From positions 1 to 20,855 of the forward strand of contig DBFQ01000110.1 in the NCBI GenBank assembly GCA_002294665.1: a stretch of DNA of 20,855 nt, given 5' to 3'. Below, piece after piece: positions 7,441 to 15,141 of the stretch (positions are counted from its first letter, which is position 1; each line of letters opens with the position of its first letter). Under the pieces are notes generated by a model, which was given only the letters and a program-made list of their open reading frames with translations, had not been told where the DNA came from and did no database searches. The translations under genes and the position numbers were made by a program. The DNA comes from Candidatus Aminicenantes bacterium UBA876. Lineage in GTDB: Bacteria > Acidobacteriota > Aminicenantia > UBA2199.

Positions 7441-8872
7441 TGCTCTGGTCGACAGCCAGGATCAGGATCAGGCAGATCCAGGCGGCAATCATAACGGCGC
7501 GCGCCCAAGCGGGCATGCGGCGGATACGGGAAGCACATTTCGGGGCATTGAAAAGAATCTCCAGGGACAGAAAAAGCAATAAAAGTACAGAGTTGAACAG
7601 GATGTGTCCGGCTCCGCTCTCGCCCGGAAGCAGCGAAATGCGGCCCAGGTAGCGGAAAGCGGCCGTGAAGGATTCTGCGCGGAAAAACAGCCAGGCGAAA
7701 GTGACCAGATGAAAAGTGGTGACGACCTGCAGACCGTCGCGCAGCGGCTGCAGCCGATTCAGGCCGATCGCCTTGCGCAGGCGGCGTCGCGGTTTCCGTG
7801 TCGCGTAACCCGCTACCAGGTAGATGCCGTGCAGGGTGCCCCAGCCCACGAAAGTCCAGGCGGCTCCATGCCATAGACCGCCCAGCAACATGGTGATAAA
7901 GATGCCCACGCAATATCCCCAGGCTTCCACCTTGATGCCCAAAAACCGGTCTTTGCGGATACGGCGCACGGTGGCATAAGCGATGGGCAGAAACAGGTAA
8001 TCACGCAGCCAGGTCGACAATGATATGTGCCAGCGGTTCCAGAATTCCGACAGGCTGCGGCTGAAATAGGGGCGGTTGAAATTCAGCATCGAGCGATATC
8101 CGAGCATGCGCGAGATTCCCACCGCCATGTCGGAATATCCTGAGAAGTCGCAATAGATCTGAAAAGCGTAGAAATACAGGCCGAAAACCAGGTTGAGCCC
8201 CTGGCCGTCCGGTTCTGAAAAAACTTCGTTTACGAAAAGGGCGAGGCGATCGGCGATCACCACTTTCTTGAACAGGCCCCAGAGTACTTGCTGGAATCCG
8301 GCGCTGATCCGTTCCAGGTCAAATGAGGAACGGCTTTTCAGCTCACGAATGAACGCGGCGGCCCGGTCGATCGGCCCTGCCAGCAATTGGGGGAAAAACG
8401 CCACGTACAGGGTAAAGTAACCCAGATGCCGTTCCGGCTGCATGCGGCGGTGATACACTTCCAGCAGGTAACTGATCAGTTTGAACGAGTAGAAAGAAAC
8501 TCCCACCACGTAAGCGATTTTCAGGGGAGTGAATTCCGTGCCGGTAGTGAAGAGGGAAACCAGGGAAAGGAAACTTTTTGTGGCGAAGTTGGCGTACTTG
8601 AAAATCAGCAAGACGGAAAGGCCGGCAGTCAACCCCGTTGCCAGAAGCAACCGCCGGGAACGTACGGATACGGACGCCTCGAGTGCACGTGCGATCAGGT
8701 AGACCGCAAGCGTGGGCACAAGCAGCAGGGCGAGGTTCCAGGGGTCGCGATAGGCGTAGAAATACAGGCTGGCGGCCAGCAGGAATACCCAGCGAAGCCG
8801 GTGGGGAAGCAGGAAGTGCACCGTGAATACCACGGCGAAAAACAATAGGAAAACCTGAGAAGTAAAGGTCAT
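7415..8872 (-). CDS. MBOAT-family O-acyltransferase (AlgI/DltB-like)
   Basis: A 485-residue polytopic membrane protein with about ten or more hydrophobic segments. It has the AlgI-group signatures: YCDFSGYSDMAVG near residue 240, FWNRWHISLSTWLRDY (His282) and LLGGLWHGAAWTF, whose His335 matches the invariant MBOAT active-site histidine. Length matches the family (about 460-520). Such proteins pass an acyl group, usually acetyl, from a cytoplasmic donor to a periplasmic acceptor used by an SGNH partner to modify alginate, cellulose, peptidoglycan or LPS sugars. The partner gene follows with a 26-bp overlap. The gene has its own promoter at 8900-8928 but no obvious Shine-Dalgarno before the ATG at 8872. 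No alginate or cellulose synthase genes are in the window, so the acceptor cannot be named. Confidence 0.9.
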   Translation of the reverse strand: MTFTSQVFLLFFAVVFTVHFLLPHRLRWVFLLAASLYFYAYRDPWNLALLLVPTLAVYLIARALEASVSVRSRRLLLATGLTAGLSVLLIFKYANFATKSFLSLVSLFTTGTEFTPLKIAYVVGVSFYSFKLISYLLEVYHRRMQPERHLGYFTLYVAFFPQLLAGPIDRAAAFIRELKSRSSFDLERISAGFQQVLWGLFKKVVIADRLALFVNEVFSEPDGQGLNLVFGLYFYAFQIYCDFSGYSDMAVGISRMLGYRSMLNFNRPYFSRSLSEFWNRWHISLSTWLRDYLFLPIAYATVRRIRKDRFLGIKVEAWGYCVGIFITMLLGGLWHGAAWTFVGWGTLHGIYLVAGYATRKPRRRLRKAIGLNRLQPLRDGLQVVTTFHLVTFAWLFFRAESFTAAFRYLGRISLLPGESGAGHILFNSVLLLLFLSLEILFNAPKCASRIRRMPAWARAVMIAAWICLILILAVDQSNEFIYFQF

Positions 8873-8899
8873 GATTCAATGATACGAAAGAGAAATTGA

Positions 8900-8928
8900 A
8901 TTGTAGCCGCCGGGGGCGGAAAAGTCAA
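8900..8928 (-). promoter_or_regulatory. Sigma-70-type promoter for the MBOAT-SGNH-Lpt operon
   Basis: On the minus strand: -35 TTGACT (8928-8923), 17-bp spacer, -10 TACAAT (8905-8900). Start point expected near 8893, giving a leader of about 21 nt without Shine-Dalgarno. The spacer contains an inverted repeat (CCGCC-CCC-GGCGG) placed between the two boxes, where a repressor or activator could bind. Confidence 0.7.
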
Positions 8929-8944
8929 CGGGGAATCCGGACCT

Positions 8945-10039
8945 TCACCCCGGATAAGTGTCAAACAACCGCCCCCAAGGTGAATCGTTCAACCAGCGTT
9001 TCACTGCCTTGCGTCCCTTGAATCGGTACCAGATGCGATCGTGGTAGAGTTCGGAAGCCAGGATGAACACGTTGACCAGCGGAGTGTGAAAGAAGAGCTT
9101 CTGCAGGTGGCGCAGGGGGGTGTCGTGCCACAGCAGGCGGCCCACCCCGGTAGCCAGGTTGACACCCACGTCGAAATGCCAGTTTTCCCTGGCGGATTCC
9201 TCATCGCCCGCGATGCGGATCTGTTCGGGATCGCCGATGCCAAGCCCATGTTCGTGGGAGAGGGCGATACAGGGAAGGTCGCGCCAGTTGAATCCCATCA
9301 GGGTGGCGGCCACTGCATCGATGGCTACCTGATCGGCTGACGCCAGCAGGATGTTTTTATCATGGGGAATCACGGTCCGCGGACCCGGACCGGAGCCGGC
9401 GGTCGTCCCGTCCATGATCGCGAACATGCCGGAATGGATCTCGCGGCCGATGGCCAGCAGATCCACCAGGGTTTCGTGGATCCAAGTGTGGGTGTAGTGG
9501 CGTTTCACGTTCAGCAGGCCGCCGAAGGCGTTTTTCAACGCCCCGGTGTAGGTCGTGTATGAATGGGTCTTTACCGTGGGCAGGTGTACGATGTTCTTGC
9601 CCACGAAGTAGTCGGGGATGCGGATTCCTTCCGGGAAAACCTTATGCAGCGCCAGGGTTCTGAATTTCGGTTTGAATGGAACCCAGTTCATGTCTTCCGG
9701 CTTGAAGTTGAACAGCACCGGGATGTCGAAGGCCGCGTATTGGGGCGTGAACTTGAGATCCTTTTCGCCTTTTTCCGGCAAGGTGACCACCGTGTGGTTA
9801 TGCACGGCGCTCAGGTCCGTGAAGCCCGCCGACCGCAGGGCGCGGATCGTGCCTTCCAATTGCCAGGGAGTGGTATTGACCCCGGGATACAGGTTGTGCC
9901 AGGTGATGTTGTCTTTGAGGATCGTGGTCGTTGCCGGGTCAAGGGCGTCCTTCAGGCCGGCCAGTTCACAAACCCGTATCACATCTTTTACGACTGTTTG
10001 CGGTGAAGTACGTACGATCGCAACCGTTGCCCGGCTCAT
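8945..10039 (-). CDS. DUF362 domain-containing protein
   Basis: A 364-residue soluble protein recognised as DUF362 by an opening of the type SRATVAIVRT, a central NIVHLPTVKTHSYTTYTGALKN block (conserved lysines and a GA-KN motif) and SADQVAIDAVAATLMGF near residue 255. The family is of uncertain biochemistry; some members carry ferredoxin domains, but here there is no CxxCxxC cluster. The ATG at 10039 is fixed by an excellent ribosome binding site (AGGAGG 4 nt upstream) and a promoter -10 at 10071-10076. The frame stays open to 10297, but that upstream part is low-complexity repeat DNA and is not believed coding. It stands alone, between the MBOAT operon promoter and the repeat region, so context gives no function. 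Confidence 0.8.
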   Translation of the reverse strand: MSRATVAIVRTSPQTVVKDVIRVCELAGLKDALDPATTTILKDNITWHNLYPGVNTTPWQLEGTIRALRSAGFTDLSAVHNHTVVTLPEKGEKDLKFTPQYAAFDIPVLFNFKPEDMNWVPFKPKFRTLALHKVFPEGIRIPDYFVGKNIVHLPTVKTHSYTTYTGALKNAFGGLLNVKRHYTHTWIHETLVDLLAIGREIHSGMFAIMDGTTAGSGPGPRTVIPHDKNILLASADQVAIDAVAATLMGFNWRDLPCIALSHEHGLGIGDPEQIRIAGDEESARENWHFDVGVNLATGVGRLLWHDTPLRHLQKLFFHTPLVNVFILASELYHDRIWYRFKGRKAVKRWLNDSPWGRLFDTYPG

Positions 10040-10070
10040 GGCGCCTCCTGAAACTGTATTACTAAACTGG

Positions 10071-10099
10071 ATTGTAACACCGGATCGGCGGAGATTAAA
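10071..10099 (-). promoter_or_regulatory. Promoter of the DUF362 gene (weak -35)
   Basis: On the minus strand: -10 TACAAT (10076-10071) preceded at 17 bp by TTTAAT (10099-10094), a poor -35. The start point would be near 10064, with a leader of about 25 nt holding AGGAGG. The -10 supports starting the gene at 10039 rather than inside the repeats. Confidence 0.5.
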
Positions 10100-10145
10100 A
10101 ATAAAGTGGAATACCCGGAGGGCACACGAGTGAAAAGTGAAATCG

Positions 10146-10506
10146 AGGTGACAGGTATCAGGTGACAGGAAGGCAGGAGGAGAACTGGTGAGGGGCAAAA
10201 CAAGTGAAAAGTGAAAAGTCGAAAGTGAAAAGTAAAAAAACCATTGAGAAACTCTACCCAACTTCCCTTCCGCCCTCAACTCTCTCAACCACCTCAACTT
10301 GTTTTCAGCTCATTTGAATTTGGATCATTTGGATTTGTTTGGGATTTCGGATTTGGGATTTTGGATTTGAATACAGGTGACAGGAAGGCAGGAGCCCCCA
10401 GTCGAAAGCAAAAAACCGCAATGAACTATCCCCAACTTCCCTTCCGCCCTCAACTGCCTCAACTCTCTCAACTTCCCAATTCCCCGCCTCCGCATACCTG
10501 TCACCT
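10146..10506. repeat. Repeat module region with 13-bp terminal inverted repeats
   Basis: The 526-bp gap between the DUF362 and lepB starts holds no believable gene. AGGTGACAGGTAT at 10146-10158 recurs inverted at 10494-10506, enclosing about 361 bp. Inside, an ordered set of words occurs twice: a 21-bp direct repeat (10159-10179 and 10374-10394), GTCGAAAG (10218-10225 and 10401-10408) and a 25-bp repeat beginning CCCAACTTCC (10257-10281 and 10431-10455). Between them are GTGAAAA-type runs (about 10202-10233) and GGATTTGG-type runs (about 10316-10370). No target-site duplication or transposase is visible. It looks like a duplicated intergenic repeat element, possibly MITE-like. Confidence 0.7.
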
Positions 10507-10530
10507 TAGTCCACGAGAGCGCCTGCAGAG

Positions 10531-10559
10531 TTGATTTCAACGTATGGTTTCAGTACAAT
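10531..10559 (+). promoter_or_regulatory. Sigma-70-type promoter for lepB; predicts a leaderless mRNA
   Basis: -35 TTGATT (10531-10536), 17-bp spacer, -10 TACAAT (10554-10559). With the usual 6-7 nt from the -10 to the start point, transcription would begin at about 10565-10566, the A of the lepB ATG. No Shine-Dalgarno of useful spacing exists. Confidence 0.6.
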
Positions 10560-10565
10560 ACAGGA

Positions 10566-11291
10566 ATGGAAAAATCACCCCTGGGCAAATGGAAGGCCAA
10601 CCGCAGGAATCGCCGCGAGGCCGCACGCGCTTCCGGTGGTGCCCGGGAGTATGCCGAGCTGATCGCGGAAACCCTCATCTACGTTTTTTTCGTCATGACA
10701 TTCCTGTTGCAGTCATTCGTGATCCCGACCGGGTCGATGGAGGATACTCTGTTGATCGGCGATCACCTGCTGGTGGACAAGGTGGCGTATTCGCGAGCCG
10801 TCGGCGGCTCGGGCATTTTCCTCTTGCCCCAGGTTGCCATCCAACGGGGCATGATCGTGACCTTCAAATCACCGGCGGAAATGGATAAGGAATATGTGAA
10901 GCGCGTGATTGCCCTTCCGGGTGAGACCGTCGCCATCCTGAACAAAAAGGTTTTTATTGACGGCAAGGCCCTCGAAGAGCCGTATACTTATTTCAGGGAT
11001 CCGCAGGTACAGATGAGTTACCGGGACAATTATCCTCCCTTCAAGGTGCCTCCGGGCCAGTACTTCTGCATGGGTGACAATCGGGATCACAGTTACGACT
11101 CGCGTTATTGGGGTCCGGTACCGGCGGAGTACATCATCGGTCGTCCCTGGCGGATCTACTGGTCATACGAGGCCCGGACGGATGACTACATGGCGCCGGG
11201 AATCATCAATCAGGTGCGCAGTATCCTGCGCACCGTCGTGCATTTTTTCTCTCGGACCCGCTGGCAACGCAGCCTGCAACTGGTGCGTTAA
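10566..11291 (+). CDS. lepB: Signal peptidase I
   Basis: A 241-residue type I leader peptidase. A basic cytoplasmic N-terminus (residues 1-28) is followed by one membrane helix (about 33-50) and the periplasmic catalytic domain. Box B is FVIPTGSMEDTL with the nucleophile Ser57; box D is YVKRVIALPGE with the general-base Lys112; box E is MGDNRDHSYDSRYWGPVP. It cleaves signal peptides of exported proteins at the outer face of the inner membrane; several proteins in this window (S9 peptidase, OmpH, BamA, CsgG-like) have fitting signal peptides. The start agrees with the promoter at 10531-10559. gmd follows after 51 bp on the same strand, but with a strong ribosome binding site of its own, so shared transcription is likely without tight coupling. 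Confidence 0.95.
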   Translation: MEKSPLGKWKANRRNRREAARASGGAREYAELIAETLIYVFFVMTFLLQSFVIPTGSMEDTLLIGDHLLVDKVAYSRAVGGSGIFLLPQVAIQRGMIVTFKSPAEMDKEYVKRVIALPGETVAILNKKVFIDGKALEEPYTYFRDPQVQMSYRDNYPPFKVPPGQYFCMGDNRDHSYDSRYWGPVPAEYIIGRPWRIYWSYEARTDDYMAPGIINQVRSILRTVVHFFSRTRWQRSLQLVR

Positions 11292-11294
11292 GCG

Positions 11295-11333
11295 CGGGAA
11301 AGTGCGAAACGGGAGTCCGTCAGGAATTTCCCG
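11295..11333 (+). other. Inverted repeat ahead of the gmd ribosome binding site
   Basis: CGGGAAA (11295-11301) pairs with TTTCCCG (11327-11333), with a small nested hairpin (ACGG/CCGT) in between. The right arm ends on the first G of the gmd Shine-Dalgarno GGGAGG (11333-11338). It could modulate gmd translation or simply be chance; there is no T-run to make it a terminator. Confidence 0.3.
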
Positions 11334-11342
11334 GGAGGTCGA

Positions 11343-12323
11343 ATGGGCAAGAAGGCGCTGATCACAGGTGTTACCGGACAGGATGGTTCCTATCTGGCTG
11401 AATGGCTGATGGAAAAGGGCTACACCGTGACGGGAATGGTTCGCCGCTCCAGCACGGAGAATTACGGCCGTCTGGACGGCATCCGGGAACGGATCCGGAT
11501 TCGTCAGGCCGACCTGCTCGACCAGTATTCGCTGATCAAGTTGATCGAGGAATGTGAACCCGATGAGGTCTACAACCTGGCGGCCATGAGTTTTGTGCCG
11601 ACCTCATGGAACCAGCCCGTGCTTACCGCCGAATTCACCGCCGTGGGCGTCACCCGCATGCTGGAGGCCATTCGCGCGGTTAATCCGGGCATCCGCTTTT
11701 ACCAGGCTTCATCATCGGAAATGTTCGGCAAGGTGCGTGAAATTCCCCAGTCTGAAAAGACCCCTTTTCATCCGCGCAGCCCCTACGGGGTGGCCAAGGT
11801 GTACGGTCACTGGATCACGGTCAACTACCGAGAGAGCTATGATATTTTCGGCGTTTCGGGCATATTGTTCAACCATGAATCCCCCCGCAGGGGCATGGAG
11901 TTCGTGACCCGTAAAGTCACCCATGCCGCCGCTTCCATCAAGATGGGATTGGCTGGGGAACTGCGCATGGGCAACCTGGAGGCCAAGCGTGACTGGGGGT
12001 ATGCCGGCGATTATGTCCGCGCCATGTGGCTGATGCTGCAGCAGCCGGAGCCGCGGGATTACGTGATCGCCACGGGGGAAACACATTCCGTCCGCGAACT
12101 GGTGGAATTGGCTTTTTCTCACCTGGACCTGGATTATCGGGATTTTGTCGTACAGGACCCGCAGTTCATGCGTCCCGCGGAAGTGGACCTCTTGATCGGT
12201 GACCCTTCAAAAGCCAGACAGGAATTGGGCTGGCAGCCCGAAGTCACCTTCCCCGAACTGGTACGGATGATGGTAGATGCCGACCTGGAGCGGCTGGAAC
12301 GCGAAAAGAGGTTGCTATCATGA
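11343..12323 (+). CDS. gmd: GDP-mannose 4,6-dehydratase
   Basis: A 326-residue extended short-chain dehydrogenase. It has the N-terminal NADP-binding [14 protein letters not shown], the RRSS segment (Arg after VTGMV, seen in GMDs that bind NADP), the SSSEMFG motif and the catalytic YGVAK (YxxxK). [16 protein letters not shown] is the GDP-mannose-binding signature of Gmd. It turns GDP-D-mannose into GDP-4-keto-6-deoxy-D-mannose, precursor of GDP-fucose, GDP-rhamnose or GDP-perosamine. It is somewhat shorter than the E. coli enzyme (373 aa), as in many non-enteric homologues. Shine-Dalgarno GGGAGG lies 4 nt before the ATG. The next gene begins at its stop codon (ATGA overlap) and codes for a mannose-phosphate-isomerase-type cupin, which fits substrate supply. 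The second-step enzyme (Fcl, Rmd or Per) is not in the window. Confidence 0.93.
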   Translation: MGKKALITGVTGQDGSYLAEWLMEKGYTVTGMVRRSSTENYGRLDGIRERIRIRQADLLDQYSLIKLIEECEPDEVYNLAAMSFVPTSWNQPVLTAEFTAVGVTRMLEAIRAVNPGIRFYQASSSEMFGKVREIPQSEKTPFHPRSPYGVAKVYGHWITVNYRESYDIFGVSGILFNHESPRRGMEFVTRKVTHAAASIKMGLAGELRMGNLEAKRDWGYAGDYVRAMWLMLQQPEPRDYVIATGETHSVRELVELAFSHLDLDYRDFVVQDPQFMRPAEVDLLIGDPSKARQELGWQPEVTFPELVRMMVDADLERLEREKRLLS

Positions 12324-12667
12324 TTGTTGAACGCGAAGATCGCCCCTGGGGCCGCTTCGAAGTCCTGTACCAGGAAGAAGGCCTGAAAGTAAAGCGCATT
12401 GTGGTGAATCCGGGGCAACGCCTTTCTTTGCAGAGTCATGAGCATCGCGGCGAGGACTGGCTGATACTGGAGGGTGTGGCCCGCGTGGAACTGGACAACA
12501 AGTTGATGCATCTGCATCCCCACCAGGTGGTGCACATCCCCCCGGGGGCCCGCCATCGCGTGGCCTGTGAAAGCAGCGGGGAACTCGTGTTTGTGGAAGT
12601 TCAACGGGGGGACTACCTGGGCGAAGATGACATCGTTCGCTATGAAGACGATTACAAGCGGGTTTAG
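12320..12667 (+). CDS. Stand-alone mannose-6-phosphate isomerase type II cupin
   Basis: A 115-residue single cupin that matches the C-terminal isomerase domain of bifunctional ManC/AlgA proteins: RPWGRFEVL at the N-terminus, [12 protein letters not shown] (cupin metal-binding His/His/Glu), PPGARHRV and the closing [20 protein letters not shown]. In ManC this domain interconverts fructose-6-phosphate and mannose-6-phosphate; the GDP-mannose pyrophosphorylase domain is missing here. The ATG overlaps the gmd stop (ATGA), indicating translational coupling. Most likely it feeds mannose units to the GDP-mannose pathway. It could instead have diverged to a related sugar isomerase. Confidence 0.82.
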   Translation: MIVEREDRPWGRFEVLYQEEGLKVKRIVVNPGQRLSLQSHEHRGEDWLILEGVARVELDNKLMHLHPHQVVHIPPGARHRVACESSGELVFVEVQRGDYLGEDDIVRYEDDYKRV

Positions 12668-12692
12668 TATCCGTGCCGGAGGAGAGTAGCGC

Positions 12693-13031
12693 ATGTCCCA
12701 AAATCCGATCACGAATGTCCTGACGGACGCGCCCTGGAGCGACAACCAGTTCGGCCGCCGCGTGGTGGTGGAAACCGATGAGTTGATGGTGATGCATATC
12801 GCCCTGCGACCGGGACAGGAAGTTCCCCTGCACCGGGCGAATTCCAATGTTCACCTGCTGGTACTCGCCGGGACGATCCGCTTGCAGCTGGATGGTGTGG
12901 AATCGATTCATCACGCCGGTGAGCTGGTACCCGTCGTATTTCAGACCCCGATGCGGATTCAGAACGACGCTGATAGCGACGTGATTTTCCTGGTATTAAA
13001 AACCCCTCACCCGTCGCGGATGCAGAGTTGA
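12693..13031 (+). CDS. Small cupin-domain protein, 112 aa
   Basis: A single-domain cupin: RPGQEVPLHRANSNVHLLVLAGTIRLQL fits motif 1, with possible ligands His49 and His56, and GELVPVVFQTPMRIQN fits the region of motif 2 but lacks the usual histidine. It may therefore bind metal incompletely or serve as a binding or regulatory protein. It starts 25 bp after the isomerase-type cupin with a good ribosome binding site (GGAGGAG, 6 nt from ATG) and is presumably the last gene of the lepB-gmd cluster. The substrate is unknown. The stop codon is followed directly by GTTGAAAA-type low-complexity DNA. Confidence 0.75.
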   Translation: MSQNPITNVLTDAPWSDNQFGRRVVVETDELMVMHIALRPGQEVPLHRANSNVHLLVLAGTIRLQLDGVESIHHAGELVPVVFQTPMRIQNDADSDVIFLVLKTPHPSRMQS

Positions 13032-13050
13032 AAAGTTGAAGAGGAAAGAA

Positions 13051-13092
13051 GTGTCAAAAGTCGTCAGAGAATCCCCACTTCCCGACTTTCAC
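13051..13092. terminator. Possible bidirectional hairpin between convergent genes
   Basis: AAAGTCG (13057-13063) pairs with CGACTTT (13083-13089), extended by GTG/CAC across a 3-nt bulge. It sits between the converging ends of the cupin gene and the serine hydrolase gene. The 19-nt loop and lack of an adjacent T-run make it a weak candidate. Confidence 0.3.
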
Positions 13093-13099
13093 GCTGCAA

Positions 13100-14125
13100 T
13101 TATTCCGTTTTTCTCAGGCGCCTGACCAGGGCGCGGTGCAGGCGGCGGCGGACGCGGTTGAAGTTGATCTTGTTGACCCGCGGATGAACGCGGTTGCTCA
13201 ACAGGATATATCGCATGGCGTCAGTCGGATCGATCCAGAGGGAAGTCCCGGTGAAACCATTGTGGCCGAAAGCCGCTGCGGACAGGGTGCGTCCCGCCGA
13301 TGTCAGGGGCGTGGCGTTCAGTTTGAAGCCGAAACTGCGCTGGGAAAGGCTGCCTGGTGTCAAGTTGCGCCGCACCAGGTCCAGTGTTTCCGCGCGCAAC
13401 AGGCGGGCGCTTTGGGGTAGAAATTCCGCGCTCAATTGAAACACTGAGCGCGCCGTGGCGAACAAACCCGCGTTCCCGGCACATCCCCCCAGGTAATGTG
13501 AGTTTCCGTCATGGGTATGGCCGCGGATCACGTCTTCCCGCCATGGAAACGCGTCAATCACCTTCTTGTCTTTGTGCGTCGCCGCCAGGCGCTTTTCCCA
13601 CTGGTTGCCTTTCTCTGTCGGCGCGCAACGGTTGCGCAGATGGTCCGGAACCCGCAAGAATACGTCATTGAGTTTCAGAGGGGCGATAATCGACCTTTGA
13701 ACCGCCTGGTTGAACGGCTCGCCAGCCACGCGTTCCAGAATGAAATGCAGCAGGATGTAGCCGGGACACGAGTAATTCACTCCGCGCCCGGTTTTGACTC
13801 CCGCCGCCAGCGTTTTCAATTCTTCGTAGTAGGGACGGGACTCCAGGTAGAGCGGGTGCCAGTCGGGCAGGCCGGAAGTATGGGTCGCCAACTGCAGGAT
13901 GGTGATCTCGTGGTTCGGAAAGTCAGGCAGGAAACGCCGCACCGGGTCCGTGATGCGGATTTCATCCGCCTGGACGAAGCACAAGGCCAGCAGCGCCGTA
14001 ATCAACGGCTTGGTCAGGGAAGCCACGTCGTACAATGTGTCCGGTGTCAGTGGTTCGGGCAATGGCTCCAGGGCCCGGTTTCCACGGTAGGATTCATACA
14101 GGATCCGGTCTTCTCTTCCCGCCAC
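13100..14125 (-). CDS. Beta-lactamase-fold serine hydrolase (class C/PBP-like)
   Basis: Serine beta-lactamase/transpeptidase-like fold. The nucleophile motif SxxK is in YDVASLTKP near residue 36; the second motif reads VNYSCPGYILL (Y-S-C where Y-A-N or Y-S-N is common); the third is FGHNGFTGTSLW (H-N-G in place of K-T-G). These relatives include esterases, DD-peptidases and D-amino-acid hydrolases; the substrate is not predictable. The listed GTG start leaves out the conserved VFPGLAVVA strand, which is encoded in frame just upstream and runs into the stop of the oxidoreductase gene. The real start may be a non-standard CTG or ATT at 14173-14168, giving about 356 residues and coupling to that gene. 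No signal peptide is seen, so it is likely cytoplasmic unless the true start differs. Confidence 0.82.
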   Translation of the reverse strand: MAGREDRILYESYRGNRALEPLPEPLTPDTLYDVASLTKPLITALLALCFVQADEIRITDPVRRFLPDFPNHEITILQLATHTSGLPDWHPLYLESRPYYEELKTLAAGVKTGRGVNYSCPGYILLHFILERVAGEPFNQAVQRSIIAPLKLNDVFLRVPDHLRNRCAPTEKGNQWEKRLAATHKDKKVIDAFPWREDVIRGHTHDGNSHYLGGCAGNAGLFATARSVFQLSAEFLPQSARLLRAETLDLVRRNLTPGSLSQRSFGFKLNATPLTSAGRTLSAAAFGHNGFTGTSLWIDPTDAMRYILLSNRVHPRVNKINFNRVRRRLHRALVRRLRKTE

Positions 14126-14165
14126 TACGGCAAGGCCGGGAAAAACTCGGCGCTGGATCAGGCGG

Positions 14166-15125
14166 TCAATCAGGGATTCGATTGGGGGTCCTCGTTTCGA
14201 TGCTGCGCGAGATGCGCAGGGCCAGATCCAGGGCCCGCCGCGCCGCCACGGGCCCGACGTTGCCTTCCCCGTCCCGCCGGATCGAGTCCCGGAAGCGGAT
14301 CCACAGATTGGCCAGGGGTTCTTGTTCAGGAATAAGCGGGATCTCTTCGCGGATGTCGCCCCCGCTCAGGGAGTACCGTTTTACCGTGCGATGTTTGTAA
14401 TCCAGTGAAATGTATTGATCCTTCTGAAAAATGCGCAGCTTACGCGTTTTTTTCTGGGAGACGCGGCTGGCCGTGAGGTTGGCGACCAGTCCGGATGCGA
14501 ATTCAAGCCGGGCGTTGGCAATGTCTATACGCCGCGATATGATGGGAACGCCTACGGCATGGATTTGCCGCACTTCCGAGGGATCCATGTCCAGGATGAT
14601 GTCCAGGTCGTGGATCATCAGGTCCATGATCACGTCCACATCCAGTGAGCGTGGAGAAAAGGAACCCAGGCGTTGACTCTCAATGAACAGCGGGTTCTTG
14701 ACCAGCGGGCGTGCCCACTGCACGGCGGGGTTGAACCGCTCGAGATGGCCGACTGCGATCACAACCCCGGCATCGGCCGCGAGGCGGATCAATTCATCGG
14801 CTTCTTCGAGGGTGCGCGTCAGTGGTTTTTCCACCAGCACGTGACATCCGTGCCGGATGAAATAGCCGGCGATTTCGGAATGACTTTCAGTCGGCGTAGC
14901 GACCATGACCGCGTCCACGAGTGGAACCATTTCCCGGTAGTCACTGACAGCCGGCGCGGCGTGTTTCTGCAGCGCTTCCTGCAAACGTTGCGGATCCCGG
15001 TCCGCAGCCGCCGTCACCTGGATGCCCGGTAGTGAGCACGCCACCCGCAGGTGGTTGACGCCCATGGCTCCGGTTCCCACGATGCCGACTCTGAGCATGG
15101 GGGATGGCTCGGGTTCATTTGCCAT
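14166..15125 (-). CDS. Gfo/Idh/MocA-family oxidoreductase, GnnA-like
   Basis: A 319-residue NAD(P)-dependent sugar dehydrogenase. The Rossmann motif VGIVGTGAMGVNHLR starts at about residue 13; the catalytic-site signature is HVLVEKPLTRT (Glu-Lys-Pro), followed by AVGHLERFNPAV and LDVDVIMDLMIHDLDI with the conserved histidine. It lies 16 bp downstream of lpxA. In several bacteria an oxidoreductase of this family next to lpxA is GnnA, which oxidises the 3-position of UDP-GlcNAc so that the aminotransferase GnnB can make UDP-GlcNAc3N for an amide-linked lipid A. That role is inferred from position and family only; no gnnB is in the window. Other sugar-nucleotide dehydrogenase roles are possible. 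Confidence 0.85.
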   Translation of the reverse strand: MANEPEPSPMLRVGIVGTGAMGVNHLRVACSLPGIQVTAAADRDPQRLQEALQKHAAPAVSDYREMVPLVDAVMVATPTESHSEIAGYFIRHGCHVLVEKPLTRTLEEADELIRLAADAGVVIAVGHLERFNPAVQWARPLVKNPLFIESQRLGSFSPRSLDVDVIMDLMIHDLDIILDMDPSEVRQIHAVGVPIISRRIDIANARLEFASGLVANLTASRVSQKKTRKLRIFQKDQYISLDYKHRTVKRYSLSGGDIREEIPLIPEQEPLANLWIRFRDSIRRDGEGNVGPVAARRALDLALRISRSIETRTPNRIPD

Positions 15126-15141
15126 GAAAGGATCCGATTCT

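Noticed and set aside
6397..8872. Teichoic acid D-alanylation (dlt) operon
   Set aside because: Only DltB/DltD-like partners are present; dltA and dltC are missing, and the organism appears to make LPS.
10040..10297. N-terminal extension of the DUF362 protein to 450 aa
   Set aside because: The extension is encoded by low-complexity repeat DNA, while ATG 10039 has AGGAGG and a promoter -10 just upstream.
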